A DNA stretch of 64,000 nt, taken from Eleginops maclovinus. Lineage: Eukaryota; Chordata; Actinopteri; Perciformes; Eleginopidae. The first letter of the stretch is position 1. Each line of letters opens with the position of its first letter. Where the stretch lies: positions 22,128,747-22,192,746 of the forward strand of contig NC_086349.1 of the NCBI RefSeq assembly GCF_036324505.1, given 5' to 3'. The position numbers were made by a program, and so were the translations under genes. Of the stretch, positions 1-11,874 are shown in pieces. The notes under the pieces were generated by a model. That model was not told the DNA's origin, did not search any database, and worked only from the letters and a program-made list of their open reading frames with translations.

Positions 1-711
1 GCTCGGTGCAATAACTTCCGGGAGTCTCCCCCCTGAATGTTTCCTGCTCACAGCCAAGAAATAATGTGGCACACAACCAACTGTAATAAGGCAAAGTGTT
101 GCTTTCACACTTTGGTTTTTGTTCTGATTATAGAAGCAAGATATGACTGTTGGTGTTAGTCAGTTTTAGAGTTGCTCATATGCAGATTTTGTCACCTTTG
201 GACAGAGCTAATTTAGGAAGACATGCTAACCAGCTGCTAGCGTCAAGAAAAGAAACACGGTTTTCCAGAAGGCAAAGAAGTGGTTTTCTCAAAGTATTGA
301 CATTTTCGCAGTTTTCCACTGCGCAGACAGACATCCCATGGTGGTTGAAGATGTTATGGTGCTGATTGTAGTCGTCCCCGTGACTCTGGATGTCCACAGC
401 CATTGTCACATTACAGTCTAATCTCTAGACTGAAAGGATCCATGTTTGAACTCATTCCTGGGTTTATGGGTATTCAGATCACTATGGCTTTGAATATTTT
501 GACTCTGTTTTTATTTGGTAACCTGCGCCAAGTCTTCCTTTTGCTTATAATGTTTCTTATACTGATATCCTTGAGACAGACGATACATCTTGGGGTCAAA
601 AAGAATAGAAACTATATGATATTTTAACTATTTAAAGGACATTGAGAATCCTTAAAAGTGCTCACAAAAAGGGTCATAAATAAGATTGAAGTGGTGACAA
701 GCGAGATTGTT

Positions 712-713
<2 letters not shown>

Positions 714-802
<89 letters not shown>
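714..802. repeat. (AC)n microsatellite, about 89 bp
   Basis: An AC dinucleotide array with one G interruption at 746. It directly abuts the donor side of the coding-like minus-strand segment at 802-980. The His-Thr and Cys-Val reading frames across it are artefacts. Confidence 0.97.
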
Positions 803-803
<1 letters not shown>

Positions 804-980
804 CCCTGCAATTCCCTCCAATTTGTCCCGACAACCAATCACAGCAGCTCAGTGGTGTGATGCTGGAGACGATGAAGAGTGTGGTGATCCCTGTGATGGC
901 GTTGAGGATGTTGATCATGGTGACCAGGAGTCCCAGTTTCTTTTTCTCAGATCCCACTGATTCAAAATCGTTATGATTGA
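802..980 (-). CDS. Candidate exon of an unidentified membrane protein (or pseudogene remnant)
   Basis: Read on the minus strand, this stretch has strongly coding-like codon use, with mostly G or C third positions. It encodes a basic EKKK stretch, a hydrophobic run of about 22 residues (LLVTMINILNAITGITTLFI), then a Cys-Cys-Asp-Trp motif. That looks like one membrane-spanning helix with a cytosolic positive flank. Possible acceptors are the AG before 980 or the AG before 956; a possible donor is the first GT of the minus-strand GT array, just below 802. I do not recognise the family. A resemblance to the second helix of CD225/dispanin-type proteins is speculative. It could be an exon of a gene nested in or overlapping the nol4l intron, or a decayed exon. 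Confidence 0.35.
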
Positions 981-1094
981 CTGTCAACCTGGAGCAGTTT
1001 CCATGGAAACCAAGAAACATTGATGATTGGGGGAGAGTCAAAGAAAGGCGGAGAGTGGGACTGTTTCGTACTTTTGATGCGTAAAATCATCCGA

Positions 1095-1350
1095 GTGCTG
1101 CAGCGAGGGAGTGATGGGAGGGTGTAGTTGGGAGAAGGTGGCGGTGGGGGGGAGGAGCTGAGAGGAAGGTGAGTTTGAGGGGGAGGAGGCGGCAGGAGGG
1201 TGTGGAGTGAGGAGAGGGCAGCAGAAGATTGGGATGGAGTTGGCAGGGTAAAGGGATGGGGGTGGAAGAGGGGGAAGGGAGGCAGAAATAAAGGGAGATA
1301 AATGACGAGGTGGAGGAGTGATGGGTGGGGGGAGGTAGGGAGGTGTAAGG
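1095..1350. other. Purine-rich (G/A) tract
   Basis: About 250 bp that are nearly all purine on the + strand, rich in GGAGG and GGGG runs, with few pyrimidine breaks. The proline/serine-rich minus-strand reading frames here are a by-product of this composition. It could form triplex or G-quadruplex structures; no function is implied. Confidence 0.6.
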
Positions 1351-3170
1351 ATGCCAATTTGACAGCAAAAGGGAAGCTTCAGGGTCCAGATCTGCATCAC
1401 TACTCCTTCTAAAACAAAGAGAACAAAGAGCCCCCCCCCCACACACACTCCTTTATGCGGGGGGAGGAACGTCCACCTTAATTGATTTTCTTAATGATAT
1501 TCATTTTACAATGCAGAGGACCGACTGGGATCAGGGTGAGAGTTTGAATAGCAAACATCACTCAAACATATGGGATCATTTCACTAAGTCCTACATGCGG
1601 AAAAAACTGCAGAGAAGTTTATTATTTTATTATTATAATCGGATGTGCATTAAAAGCCCAAGATGTTGTTCAATTTAAGAAAAATATAACCAATAAATGT
1701 TGCATTAAGAGCCAAAGCAACACGTTTGATATCTGTAAAAATAATATTTAGTCAAGAATGAATCCAGAGTACGCCATTCTCCTCATCAGTATGCTCATTA
1801 ATGCATTATGTGATGTAATAAGATGATTATAAATCCACAGAAATGAGTCAACGTTAATTGGTCAAGGTTACGGTTGGTTATCTTCGGTTCCATCTTCTCA
1901 AATTTGAGATCTACTTCTTGTTTAATCTGACAAAACAAGACATGAGACCTCACCTTCAGCTCCTGAAAACTGATTTTATTTTCACATGTATTTAGCACAT
2001 TTAATATACTAAACAGTCGATCAAATAAATCAATTCACCTTTATCTGACCCCAGAGGATAAAGTCCAGTTATTTCAAGTTAAGCGACAGATGAAATGATG
2101 TACTGTATTTAATAAGCGGCTCTGTGCCTCTATTCCATTATGGCGTTCCCCCACAGTAATCACGGTTGGCCAATTTTTGCTTCTTGACAGTTTCTCTGCT
2201 GCTCTGAGCCTCTGGTAAAACACCGTCTCTCTGTGTGTAATTTGTGTTGGCAAAGGGGATCCACGGCCCTCCAGTGGCTCCGTCTGCTGGGGATGCAGGG
2301 ATTAAAGGCGTGGGAGGAACAACTTAGAAAGCGTATTACTTTTTACAGAACAAATCTTCACATAAGTTTGTAGCAGATCCTTTGACATACTGTGCGTGAG
2401 TCTATAGGGGAAAAAGAGTCATTTTTAAATCACGAGAAATCTACCAATAACCTGAAATGTATCCCATCAACACATGATGGAGGAATAAGTTATGCGGCTG
2501 CATTGACTTTCATACTTTTGAACAACGTTAACTATTGAGAGTAAATGACAGAAAGTAGGGATAGAGAAAGGAACATGAGGTTTATTAGATGATGTTTCTC
2601 ACCTGGATCTTAGCTCTTTTTCAAACCTTTCATTTAAAATGTAGTTTTATTTCTATAAAGCCCCCCCCCATCATTGTCTATAGTGAATATGTGTACGACA
2701 TCAGAGAGAGGATGAATTAGCAAACCGAGGATGTGATGGGGGAAAAGAAATGCATGAACAAAGGATAGGAGTTTAGAAAGAAGAAGAGGTTTCAGCGAGG
2801 AGGTGATTGTGGAGGAAGGAGATGGCAGAAGGAAAGGTGTGAAAGGAAAACAGAGGAGATGAGCTCGGAGAGAAAGAAAAGAGATTTCCTTCCGTCTGTC
2901 CGGTGGCTAACCTGATTAGCTTAGCATCACCATACGACCAGATCCGGCTGTCCTGCTCTGGAAACACAAACAATAATCATACACTTCTATACTCAGTTAC
3001 AGATATTACTAATGCTAAGACAGAAAGAAAGACTTTCTGTACTCCTGCAACTCTCAAGAAAGAGAAATAACTCGCATTAATAAAGACATGTTGTATGCAT
3101 TAGTAAGGAGGAGAATAAACACACATTTTAGAATTGCAATTTCACCATGACCGATAAATATAATGTTTGA

Positions 3171-3362
3171 CCGATAAACAGTGTCCGAACTACGGGGGAA
3201 CTCGGGGGATCAGAGACCCCCTGAAACTGACACGAGATCCCCGAAAACATGATTTGGGAAATGTTGGGGGGTCTCTAAAATAGTGTTTTCGAGATCCGTG
3301 CTCTGAGTCAAGCGCAAGGAACCCCCCGAAAATCTCGGCATAGTTCGAACACTGCCGATAAA
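3171..3362. mobile_element. Non-autonomous hAT-type MITE with 8-bp target-site duplication
   Basis: The element spans 3179-3354 (176 bp). It starts CAGTGTCCGAACTAC and ends in the near-complement ATAGTTCGAACACTG, giving terminal inverted repeats of about 15 bp. It is flanked on both sides by the perfect 8-bp repeat CCGATAAA (3171-3178 and 3355-3362). A CAG start plus an 8-bp target duplication is the signature of the hAT superfamily. The interior has further complementary CCCCC/GGGGG stretches, so the single strand would fold on itself. There is no transposase. The flank also holds a second copy of the target region at 3150, so the element landed in a short tandem duplication. Confidence 0.8.
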
Positions 3363-3405
3363 TATAATGTTTAACAAAGTATATATATATGTATTGTTTT
3401 TAATG

Positions 3406-3482
3406 TACTTAACAAAGCATGTGGTGTTCAGGTTATTGGGGAGGGGCCCCAATAACCTGAACACCACATGCTTTGTTAAGTA
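3406..3482. repeat. Perfect 36-bp inverted repeat with 5-nt loop
   Basis: The left arm 3406-3441 and right arm 3447-3482 are exact reverse complements, separated by AGGGG. The arms begin and end with TA (TACTTAACAAAG at the left edge). A 36-bp stem without a mismatch is far from chance and suggests a recent origin. It could be a tiny palindromic DNA element with TA target sites, a fold-back replication product, or a hairpin RNA precursor. It lies about 50 bp downstream of the hAT MITE. Confidence 0.9.
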
Positions 3483-4294
3483 TAAGAAAAACAATCATAT
3501 CGCCCAAATAAAATAAATGAATGGTTGAAGAGTCCATCCACTGCCACCCCAAGTGGTAGTAGTACTGTGGTGGAGTTTAAACAGTAAAAGTGTCAAGATG
3601 TCTTGTATAAAACTTATATAATGTGTTGTGTTAAATATCAATGTGACAGCTGAGGAAAAACATAAAACAGGAGGAAGAAAACTTTCTCATTTTAGTGTAA
3701 ATCTGTTTAAATGTGCAGAAGTCGGAAGGTAATTGAAGCGCCAGGCGAGGGGCTGAGAAAAAGCCTCAGTCTGAATCTCACTGCTCACTCATTTATTTCT
3801 CCACCTGCTGCTCCTCATCCCATATTCTATTTCTTCTTTCTTTTTCAGCTATCATATATTTTGTGTTCCTCTTCTGCTCCAGTGTACACAACCTCAGCTG
3901 TTTCCCTTTACAATCTATCATCTTCTACTTCCACTTGTTTCCCCACTTGCAGTTTTCTCGGTCTGTTGTTGCACTCATCACTTTTCCAAAGCATCTCACC
4001 TCTTGCCTTTTCTAGATTGTCCTCCACTTCTCCTCCTCTTTCCCCCTCGCTCCTCTTCTCTCCCTCCCGAGAGAAATTACCATGTAGGTTTTTCTCCAAA
4101 ATCACAACTCCCTCCTGCTTGGCTTGTCTCTTTTTCTGATACAAGTGTCCTGCTTTGTTCTTTTGAGGAGAATTGAAACACAGGCTGCTCCTCTCACCTC
4201 CACTCTGTTAAAAATAGACAATCAAGGAGAGAGTCTGTTAATTATTTATCTCGGCTGCACTTTACTGCACCTCTCATAATCCTCAGAGCAGTCG

Positions 4295-4329
<35 letters not shown>
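4295..4329. repeat. (TCA)n trinucleotide repeat
   Basis: An uninterrupted TCA array of about 35 bp. Confidence 0.95.
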
Positions 4330-4599
4330 TGTGAGCTGAGGCTCCTACAGACTGAAAACAGCTGAGTTTCATGAGGAGAACTTGATTTACTAAATTAGGA
4401 AATGTTCAACATTGAATACTCATGTAGTAACCTTAAAGTTTTTCTTCTGTGTTTCATTGTTTGCACAATTTCAAACATCATTAAATCTAGTCGAAATGCA
4501 ATAGGATTAACTACAATATATATTCTTAGGAAAATATACGAAGGTCAACGGCAAATAATATAACAGTGTAGGTTTACCACTCATAGAGATGAACTTACA

Positions 4600-4960
4600 G
4601 AGAAATATCACCTGACTTTGCAGCTTTACGGGGCTTTATAGTGAGTTTAGCTAGTGTTTATCTGTACCAGTGCTCTGGTGCACTCTCATATCGTCGTCTT
4701 CAGAGAAAAAGCTGTAAAAAGCTTCTATAAAGATCCTGCTTAGCAGCAATCAGCAGACTGACATAGTTTGAGACTAACTGTTGAACACGCTGGAGCATTT
4801 AGCAGCTGAAGAGACAGATAATTCCCTCTGGAGCAGACCAAAAACAGAGCTAAAACATAGTTAATACTTGGCATTAATTTGTCATTCGGCACAAAAATGT
4901 ATTCCAAATGATCATGCGAATGCTGAATGTTTCAATAAGTAACTTTGCCAACAACTTCAT
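4600..4960 (+). mobile_element. Degraded copy of a common teleost dispersed repeat
   Basis: The core around 4790-4860 (a segment reading GGAGCATTTAGCAGCTGAAG, then a CAGATAATTCCCTC-like stretch and GACCAAAAACAGAGC) matches from memory a repeat found in very many percomorph genes and introns, probably a non-autonomous DNA transposon. The flanks are diverged and I could not place the ends. The family name is not assigned. Confidence 0.5.
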
Positions 4961-6017
4961 CATATAAACCTAAACGGTGATACTTTGGGAATATTTTGTT
5001 CACAAACAATCCGCTTGGATGAAGTGGACACTGCATGTTCGAGATAAATAAAAGGAATCTAAGTAACAACTTTTCAACCACTTATCGCCGTCTTTTACTG
5101 CATCGGTTTGAGGAGTGTTTCTCCGCGTACAGGAAGTGCACGTGGGTACAGTATGTTCTGTAATTGATTCCCTTAAGATACGGACAAAGAGAGACAGAAG
5201 TGATATTGAGTGTTATCTGATTGCTTCAAGCTCTGTTTATGTGTTAATCTATCAGAGGCACGCTGCTATTCATCTGTATGCAGATTAGCACAGTTTATTA
5301 CCGAGAACATTAACACACACACACACTAAAAAGACATAAGCTGACTGGGTGAAAATGGAACTGAGGAGTCGAAACAGAAGAGGGGGAAAGTCTGCCTCGG
5401 AGAGCATATTTCTACAGATGGTGATGGTGTTGTAGCTCTTTATTGAGCAGCTGATATTTCACCATGCTCAATATTTTAGTTGTAACTCTGATTTATTGTT
5501 GGCTTTTTGTCTCAAGAAGGAACATTTGATATCAAGCCTGTGATATTTTTAGATTTTCTATTCCACATTTTTCTTATTGTCAGTGAATCTCACGAAAGCA
5601 AAGGACACCCGGTCCATCTGTGACTCACAGCTCACAAAGATATTGTTTTATTATTGAACAAACCGGAGGAAATAGTGTATTCGTTGGGGAATATTTAATC
5701 CACATTCGGTACTTTAGTGAGTATTTTGTGTCAGCAGGACGCTCTATGTGGGAGTCAAAATCACCTACAGTGTGTGTGTTCATGAAGTAACATGTCTTGT
5801 GGGTGTTGATTTAATAGATTTTGGACAACAATAGAGCTCTATGGCACAGAGGAATAGATACATGAAGCGATAAAGACCGGATCAATTCATTGATTGTTTT
5901 GGGATTTTTAGGAAGATTTATCAACAACAGCCTTCTCCTTTAACATGTCGATGATAAAACAGAGAGACTGATTTGTTCATCAAAATGTATTCATGCAAAC
6001 AAAGAAATTTGCAATGA

Positions 6018-6215
6018 TATACAGCTCTGGAAAAAATGAGGAGACCACTCCAAATGTTTCTTAAATCTGTATCTCTACAGGTATGGCAGCCAATCCTGTG
6101 TCTGTTGGATTCCAACATAGAGAGAAATTGTCAGTAGTTTATAGAATACAAAAAAAACCCCCACATAACTCAAACACATGTCTATCAATAATAAAACAAC
6201 AGAAAATGATAATGC
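6018..6215. mobile_element. Fragment of a Tc1/mariner-like fish element
   Basis: It starts at 6019 with a segment reading TACAGCTCTGGAAAAAATGA, then GGAGACCACT, recalled as the terminus of a widespread fish DNA transposon. At 6118-6146 there is a second recognisable piece (AGAAATTGTCAGTAGTTTAT), and near 6168 a third (ACTCAAACACATGTCTATCA). In the full element these pieces also lie near one end. The transposase region is missing and the right terminus is not recognisable, so this is an internally rearranged relic. The superfamily assignment is from memory. Confidence 0.5.
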
Positions 6216-6819
6216 CGCGGCTCTATTTGTGTGCACTGGTGGAAAACGTAATTCCCCGAATGAATCATAATCATGTTTGACTTTTGTTATAATTAAAGTC
6301 ATAAAGAAAGTCAAAATACAATTGAAATTGATCTCAAATTGTAGGAGCAGAGCTCTTGATCCTCAGAGGATAAAGAAGTTCTGCTAACAGTCCCATCATG
6401 TAGAATAAAAAATGAGCCAAACAATCCTGCCTAAATTATCTGAAAAACTATCCGAACATTGCCACCATTAAACCTTACTCTTAAATTATTTTAGTTTGAT
6501 TGCAGGTATTGCTCCTATTTGATAAATACTTACTTACCTTCAATGTGACGAGAGAACTTTACAATAAGACGTGCGTCTACATTCATAGAAGCTGGTTCCT
6601 GGTCACAGCAAAAGGAAAAGAGCTGTTCGGTTTCACAGCCCCAAAGAAGACGAGCCTCCTCATGTCTTCATCAGCGCTCATTTTCCAAGAGCCTTTATGA
6701 AAATTGAAGTCGGACAGATTTACCATTAGATATCTTCCACGAGTCTAATACGAATCCTCTGTTCCTCAGTCCTCCAGCAGCACGACAAAGAGATGTAGAC
6801 TAACCAGTTATTATAGCAT

Positions 6820-7200
6820 TGAGATGATATGCTAATTGAAAATGAGGTAATGTGGGCTGGCGATGATAGTAATTGAAGAGGAATTAAGAGTAGATTAAAA
6901 TAAGGTCTCATTTGATCATTTGTCAGAGTTGATTCATGTGCCTGGCTGTGTTGAATTACCAGTCTAGGAATAGTCTCTGAGCTGATTAACATGCCGAGCC
7001 GCTAATTCACAAAATCGCTCTCAAACTTGCATATCTGTAACGGGCCTGGAATGTGAGCCCTGGAAATCTTAGGTTTTCACTTTATCCCCACCTCCTGGAA
7101 TTACATTTAGCTATGAAGCGGTATTAGCCGACAGTGCTAATGCCTGGGCAGCTTTCTTTAACATTTCAGAGAAGCATACTGGGAACTGTTGGGGATTTAA
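6820..7200. promoter_or_regulatory. Candidate conserved non-coding element (homeodomain-core rich)
   Basis: A repeat-free stretch with at least six TAAT/ATTA cores in about 180 bp (for example GCTAATTGAA near 6831, GTAATTGAAG near 6871, and GCTAATTC near 7001). It has balanced composition and no open frame. Such texture is typical of deeply conserved developmental enhancers in transcription-related genes. This is pattern inference only. Confidence 0.25.
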
Positions 7201-7836
7201 GTTGACTTTATAATATTGTCTAATTCAATGTTTCATTAATAATACTTACCTGTTTATTAGGCATCCAAACCTGCAGCTGACTGTTGTCCAGCGCTTACTG
7301 TTTGCCCTTTGAGGTTACATTTTCCTGCTGCTTCATATTTGCTGTTTACAACCTGAAGCCCCACACAGACTCAGCATTCTATTTCTGATACGCTCCACAT
7401 CAAAGTGTTCAACACATTTTGACCCTGAAGCATGTCAGTTTCTCTGAGCTTCAGTTAACAGCACAGAAAAAGGTTTACAGCTAAAATAACTGGATTATTT
7501 GGAAGAAGCTTGAAAGGTAAAGGAAGAAAAACGTATTAAAGTGAGCAAGTGAATTTACATTTCAGCAACAATGGCACTTCAGAGCGCTCGACATAAAACT
7601 TCAAAAGAATGAAAACCAAATAGGACAGGTAGAGACATCCAAACAATATTAAACAGTCATTTAAAAAGTAGACCCTATTGAAAATGAAAACAAGCCCAAA
7701 AATAAGGTAAAATATGAATAATTATTTAATTAAATTAAATTAAAAGATAACTTTTCGTTTTGCATTTTTCTGGGAGTTCAGATACATGGCGCAAAAGAAA
7801 TTGACCCTTGTTCTTTTGAGGGAAGTCTTACGTTGC

Positions 7837-7930
7837 TTAAAGTTAGCGGTCTTTGTGTCAATTAATCAATTGGTAATTTGAGGAAAAACAAAATCTGCAA
7901 CTATTTAACAACAATTTAAGGTTTTAAAGG
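7837..7930. mobile_element. Probable short fragment of a hAT-type MITE
   Basis: The stretch with TCAATTAATCAATTGGTAAT followed by ATCTGCAACTATTTAACAAC resembles the terminal part of the percomorph non-autonomous hAT-like family whose larger copies are at 32290 and 51565. It is too short and diverged to be sure. Confidence 0.3.
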
Positions 7931-9744
7931 TTATCCTCAGTCAACATGCTACCCATTTATTGGATTCATATATTAAAAGGTGAGAAACCTTCATAGATAT
8001 TATTGTAACATTCTGGTTCTTCATGTTCTTGTTCGAAATCTTTTGACGGTTACACTCATGGCTTATGTCTTTGCACATCCTGAAATAGATGACCCTGCAA
8101 TACGAAGAGGAAATGAGACGTAGGTGCTTGCAAATGAATTTCAAACACCACTACAATGCGTTGCTGCAGTACTAGGCATCTGACACCGTGACTTTCCCCG
8201 GATTGAAGCTCTTCAGAGTTAATGACACAGCTCTCTGGATAGCTTAGCTGTCTTCAGACCTACACCGATGCTTCCAGTTTTTTGTTGGCAGGTGTAGTCG
8301 TTCTGTCTGGCTGCAGCGAGGAAGCTAATCCAGTGTGACGAGCCGGGGGAAGCTCGTCCTCTGAGAATCCTCTTTAATGGACAGATATGGGTCAGTGCTG
8401 CCACATGGACTCACTGCAGGAGCTACACCAAGAGCTGGATATATACACAACTGTCTTTCTCTCTGGGAGCTGTGGAATCCCCTGCAGTAGTTCATTTTTT
8501 AATTGATTGTGCAGTGACAGCAAAAAGGGCACAGATGAAGGTTTTCTGTGATTTAAAGAGAAACATCCCACTGTAGTTGGAACGCCCACTCTGGCTGGGT
8601 TGAGTATGTGAAGAGAACACAGAACATCAACTCATTATAAAAAAGATGGGGATGCTTGTTGCCTCTAAGATTGACAGCTTGTGAAAGCTTTTTACGTTTT
8701 CAGATTGAAACAGCTATGAATACTTATGTGCACATTATATTTGGAGAAATATATACGAGATAACAAATGGATGTCTTTACTTCTGCGACATGTTGGGAAT
8801 TGATGACATGGGAGGAAAAGGTGTCAAAAAATAATCATTGTGGCTGAAGAACAGTTTGAAATAAAACTCACTGTGGTTACTTGACATGTAAAAAAAAAAA
8901 AAGCTCCTCATTTCAAAGCTTGACATGCTCAGGGGGAAAGATTAGGGTTTATCTTTAATCTCTGTATGGGAGGGTAGAAGCACCATCTGAATTAGGAAAA
9001 CAATGATTTAGTGTGTTTTTCACCGTCGACTATTATAGAATATGCAAAACAGGACAAATAATGCATTGTTTGAAATGTAATAATGAACTATTCCTCTTTT
9101 AATTTAGGTGGTGTAGGTTCTGATAACCATACGTTTTTAGCAAATTAACAATACATTCACAATATGTTAAACTACCTTTACCCGTTTCCAAAAAAATAAG
9201 CATAGCAGGAGTTTCCCAAACAGATTACACAGGTTTCCCCAGGAACTTTGAACTCTCTGTTTGATTGCAAACGCATACAGATATACAAGTGGAAAGTTTT
9301 TATTGTGATTGTGTATGTGCCTCTGTTTCTGTCAATTATCAGCCAACCCTGACGCAGAGCCGCTTTCATTATTGGCTGCCACATTTTTTCACTGTCACCT
9401 GAACACTGCTGAATTATGCATCCCGGTGCTGCTCAGAGTGAAGGGTGACAGGATGTATAATAAGCAGAAAATAAATGTGACTTCTGTGCCATCAGGCTGC
9501 TGCTCTGCGTCTGCCAGTCCACCTTTTCATTTCAGCGTTTTTTCGGGCGACAACAATGATGAAAGGACCAGTTTACGGCTTCTTAGCTCCGGTGTCGTTG
9601 AGGTCTTTGCTCGTTCATTAATCTTCCACTGTCTGCGTGTGTTTGTGTGTGGACATGTGTGTGTAGTAAAAGGCAGTTGTAGCACTTAGGGCCTCATTAC
9701 TGAGAGTGCAGGTCTCCTTTAGATGATGATAACAGCCATAGAGG

Positions 9745-9799
9745 TGTGAGTGTGTGTGTGTGTGTGTGTCCGTGTGTGTGTGTGTGCGTGCGTGCGTGT
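9745..9799. repeat. Imperfect (TG)n/(CG) microsatellite
   Basis: A TG array with TCCG and GCG interruptions. Confidence 0.95.
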
Positions 9800-11720
9800 T
9801 GCTGTTCCTGCCAGAGTGGAAGATAACATGCAGATTTCTTGTAGCTGATTGTAGCTGAGTAAAGGGTGTCATGGAGTTTCAGCTCTTTGTTTCTCGGGCG
9901 TGTTCATGGATTATTATCCGAAGTCTTGTCTTGTCAGAGTTACATTTTAGTAACTTTAGTTTAGTGTTCAGTCTTTTATGTTTTCTCAGAAGACACTGAA
10001 TTAGTGTTGAATATCTTTCTTTCATGCAGAATACTAGATTTTTTCCCCTTTCTTTTTATCACCCACTGTCTTTCTTAAACGTATTTAGTTGCCTAACCCT
10101 ATAGTATGACATATTAGTCACGGTTTGTTTGCTGTTAACGTGATCTTCCCCCATAGTTACCATTCACCATAAGCTGCCATCTGCAAATGATCTAAAATGT
10201 AAAAATATTCACACACATAAAATTAAAAAGTGGCTGCAGAATCGTGCAGTATACGTGTGTACATTAATTATATTTTCCTCCGTGTGTCACTTTCCCATAG
10301 GAAATAAAGTCTTATAGCTTCAGGCTGAGCTTACATTTATGACTTCTTAACTTAAATGAACACATAATCACCTCAGCTCGATTCTTTCTATTCTTTTGCC
10401 CACGTGTGTCTTTCCATTGTCTTGAATCATCTCTAAACTTCACTTTATGCTCAGTCTGAACACTTTTTTCATAGAAGGAAATCCCTTGCTCTGCTTCCGT
10501 CAGTCAGAGTTTTATCTAACAGTCTTTACATCTATTTCATAAAAAGCGTTCATGCTCAGCTTTTGGAAGCTCTTGGCTGGCAAACTGTTTCCATTGGGAG
10601 TGTTGCAGTTTTTGAACAGAGGTAAAGTGTGTTAGGTGAAAGGCAGGCGGCTCAGAGTTATGAGGAGAAGCGCCTCAGTGTGCTGCTGCCAGCGAGGCCT
10701 GCAGGTGCTGCACACTGAGCGGCACGGTGTTTGATTTGCCTGCCTGCTGTTCCTCTGCCTCGTGTTTCTTGTTTCCTCTTATGTTTGGGTTAAACCGCTG
10801 GAGCAGCTGTCATACCAGGATGCTGAATAGAAAGATTAAAAAGGGCTCAAAACAGCATCATTCATGAAAAGGTGGATAAATCGGATGGATTTACAAAAGA
10901 TAACTTTCATGAGGCAACAGTTTAATTTATTATTTTCTTTCCTTCCTTCTTCTAGGAGTTCTTCCGTTACGGTTGACTTATTTTTCTTCCTTAGAGTTGA
11001 TTTTTTTTGACAAGTGTGCAACTGAGGAAACATTTTTTCCACATGCAATTTGTTTGCACTTGTACGGTACAAAGAGAAGCCTAACAGGAGCCTTTAGGCA
11101 CAAAGGAAAGGCGATAAATGTGTCCTTGTGAGAGCATATCTGTGCTTGACCTTGTCTCTGCACTTTATTGATTTAATCAGACAAAAGCTCACACAAAGGT
11201 TCAATTATGCTTTTTCCTTACAATAGATCTTAAAGTTTCACATTGTTGTCAGTCAAGTTAATCTCCAATATGTCCTTGGTTTGAAGTAAACTTTACCTAC
11301 AGAATCATAAACGTGTACATCTGCCATTAGATGTTCTACAAAGCATCTCATGTTGAAGCGAGAATGCTGTTAGTGAAATACTTATAAAAGGAAATAACAA
11401 TCTTGAAATACTTACTGTCAGTAAATCACTTTGCCAATCACTTGTCTAAAGTGCAAACCACATCAGCTCCAAGATAATCTTCCATAAGACAGACACTCGT
11501 AGCTGGGTGGGCTAGCTCTACCCAACTTTATCATCTAAAGGTTTTTGGCCGTTGGATCAACTGTTAGCTCAATGCCTGAAAATAAAATGTTGTGGTCTTA
11601 TCTGATTGTATAATCCCCTGGTCTGTAGAAATACCGGTTGTTTAACACTGCGCTAAAACAGTTTGATTACGATGCAAATATGGATATCTTATGTTTCTGT
11701 TTGTTTTTTCCTTTTTGCAG

Positions 11721-11874
11721 GATGACAGTTCACTGAGCAGCGAGGAGGAGGCAGAGATGAGCGAGCCCACATGGGTAGCAGCTGATCTGGGAGCAGCGTC
11801 TGACCTGAGCCCGGCGAGCCGAGGGGAGAAGATGCGCCACAGTCCACAGAACACACACAGCAAGGAGGACGACG
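11721..11874 (+). CDS. nol4l: nol4l coding exon 1 of the window (internal exon; short-isoform start at 11757)
   Basis: A strong pyrimidine tract and TTTTTGCAG precede the exon; the donor is GACG|GTAAGG. It opens in phase 0 with DDSSLSSEEEAE, matching the NOL4 exon that begins DESSIESDEFD. It then runs through MSEPTWVAADLGAASDLSP and a KMRHSPQNTHSKEDD segment, and ends one base into the next codon. The ATG at 11757 aligns with the first Met of the short human isoform (recalled start MSDSTWMSADP). The exon therefore serves both as an internal exon of the long form and as the first coding exon of the short form. The region is acidic and serine-rich, probably disordered. Confidence 0.92.

Larger units (their letters stand above)
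1..11720. other. Upstream intron or 5' flank of nol4l
   Basis: No nol4l exon was found here. The exon preceding the one at 11721 should encode a segment like the NOL4 stretch around MAYMKHMK, and no reading frame in this stretch carries it, so the upstream exons lie before the window. The exon at 11721 has a splice acceptor, so this stretch is probably intron for the long isoform. It contains a CA array, a possible minus-strand exon, DNA-transposon relics, a perfect hairpin and some repeat-poor DNA, listed separately. In 1-650, 1450-3100, 5100-6000, 7200-7830, 8000-9300 and 9900-11700 I see nothing beyond ordinary AT-rich DNA. Confidence 0.6.

Noticed and set aside
6704..6722. TTGAAGTCGGA resembling a Tc1 terminal repeat
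   Set aside because: Only about 11 bases match and there is no partner terminus or TA duplication.
9309..9689. 126-codon open frame
   Set aside because: No codon bias or domain; it runs into a TG array and has no splice-site support. The segment 9335-9600 might instead be non-coding regulatory DNA.
1..11720. Upstream nol4l exons
   Set aside because: Searched for the expected conserved residues around MAYMKHMK in the forward frames; none were found, so the preceding exons are outside the window.
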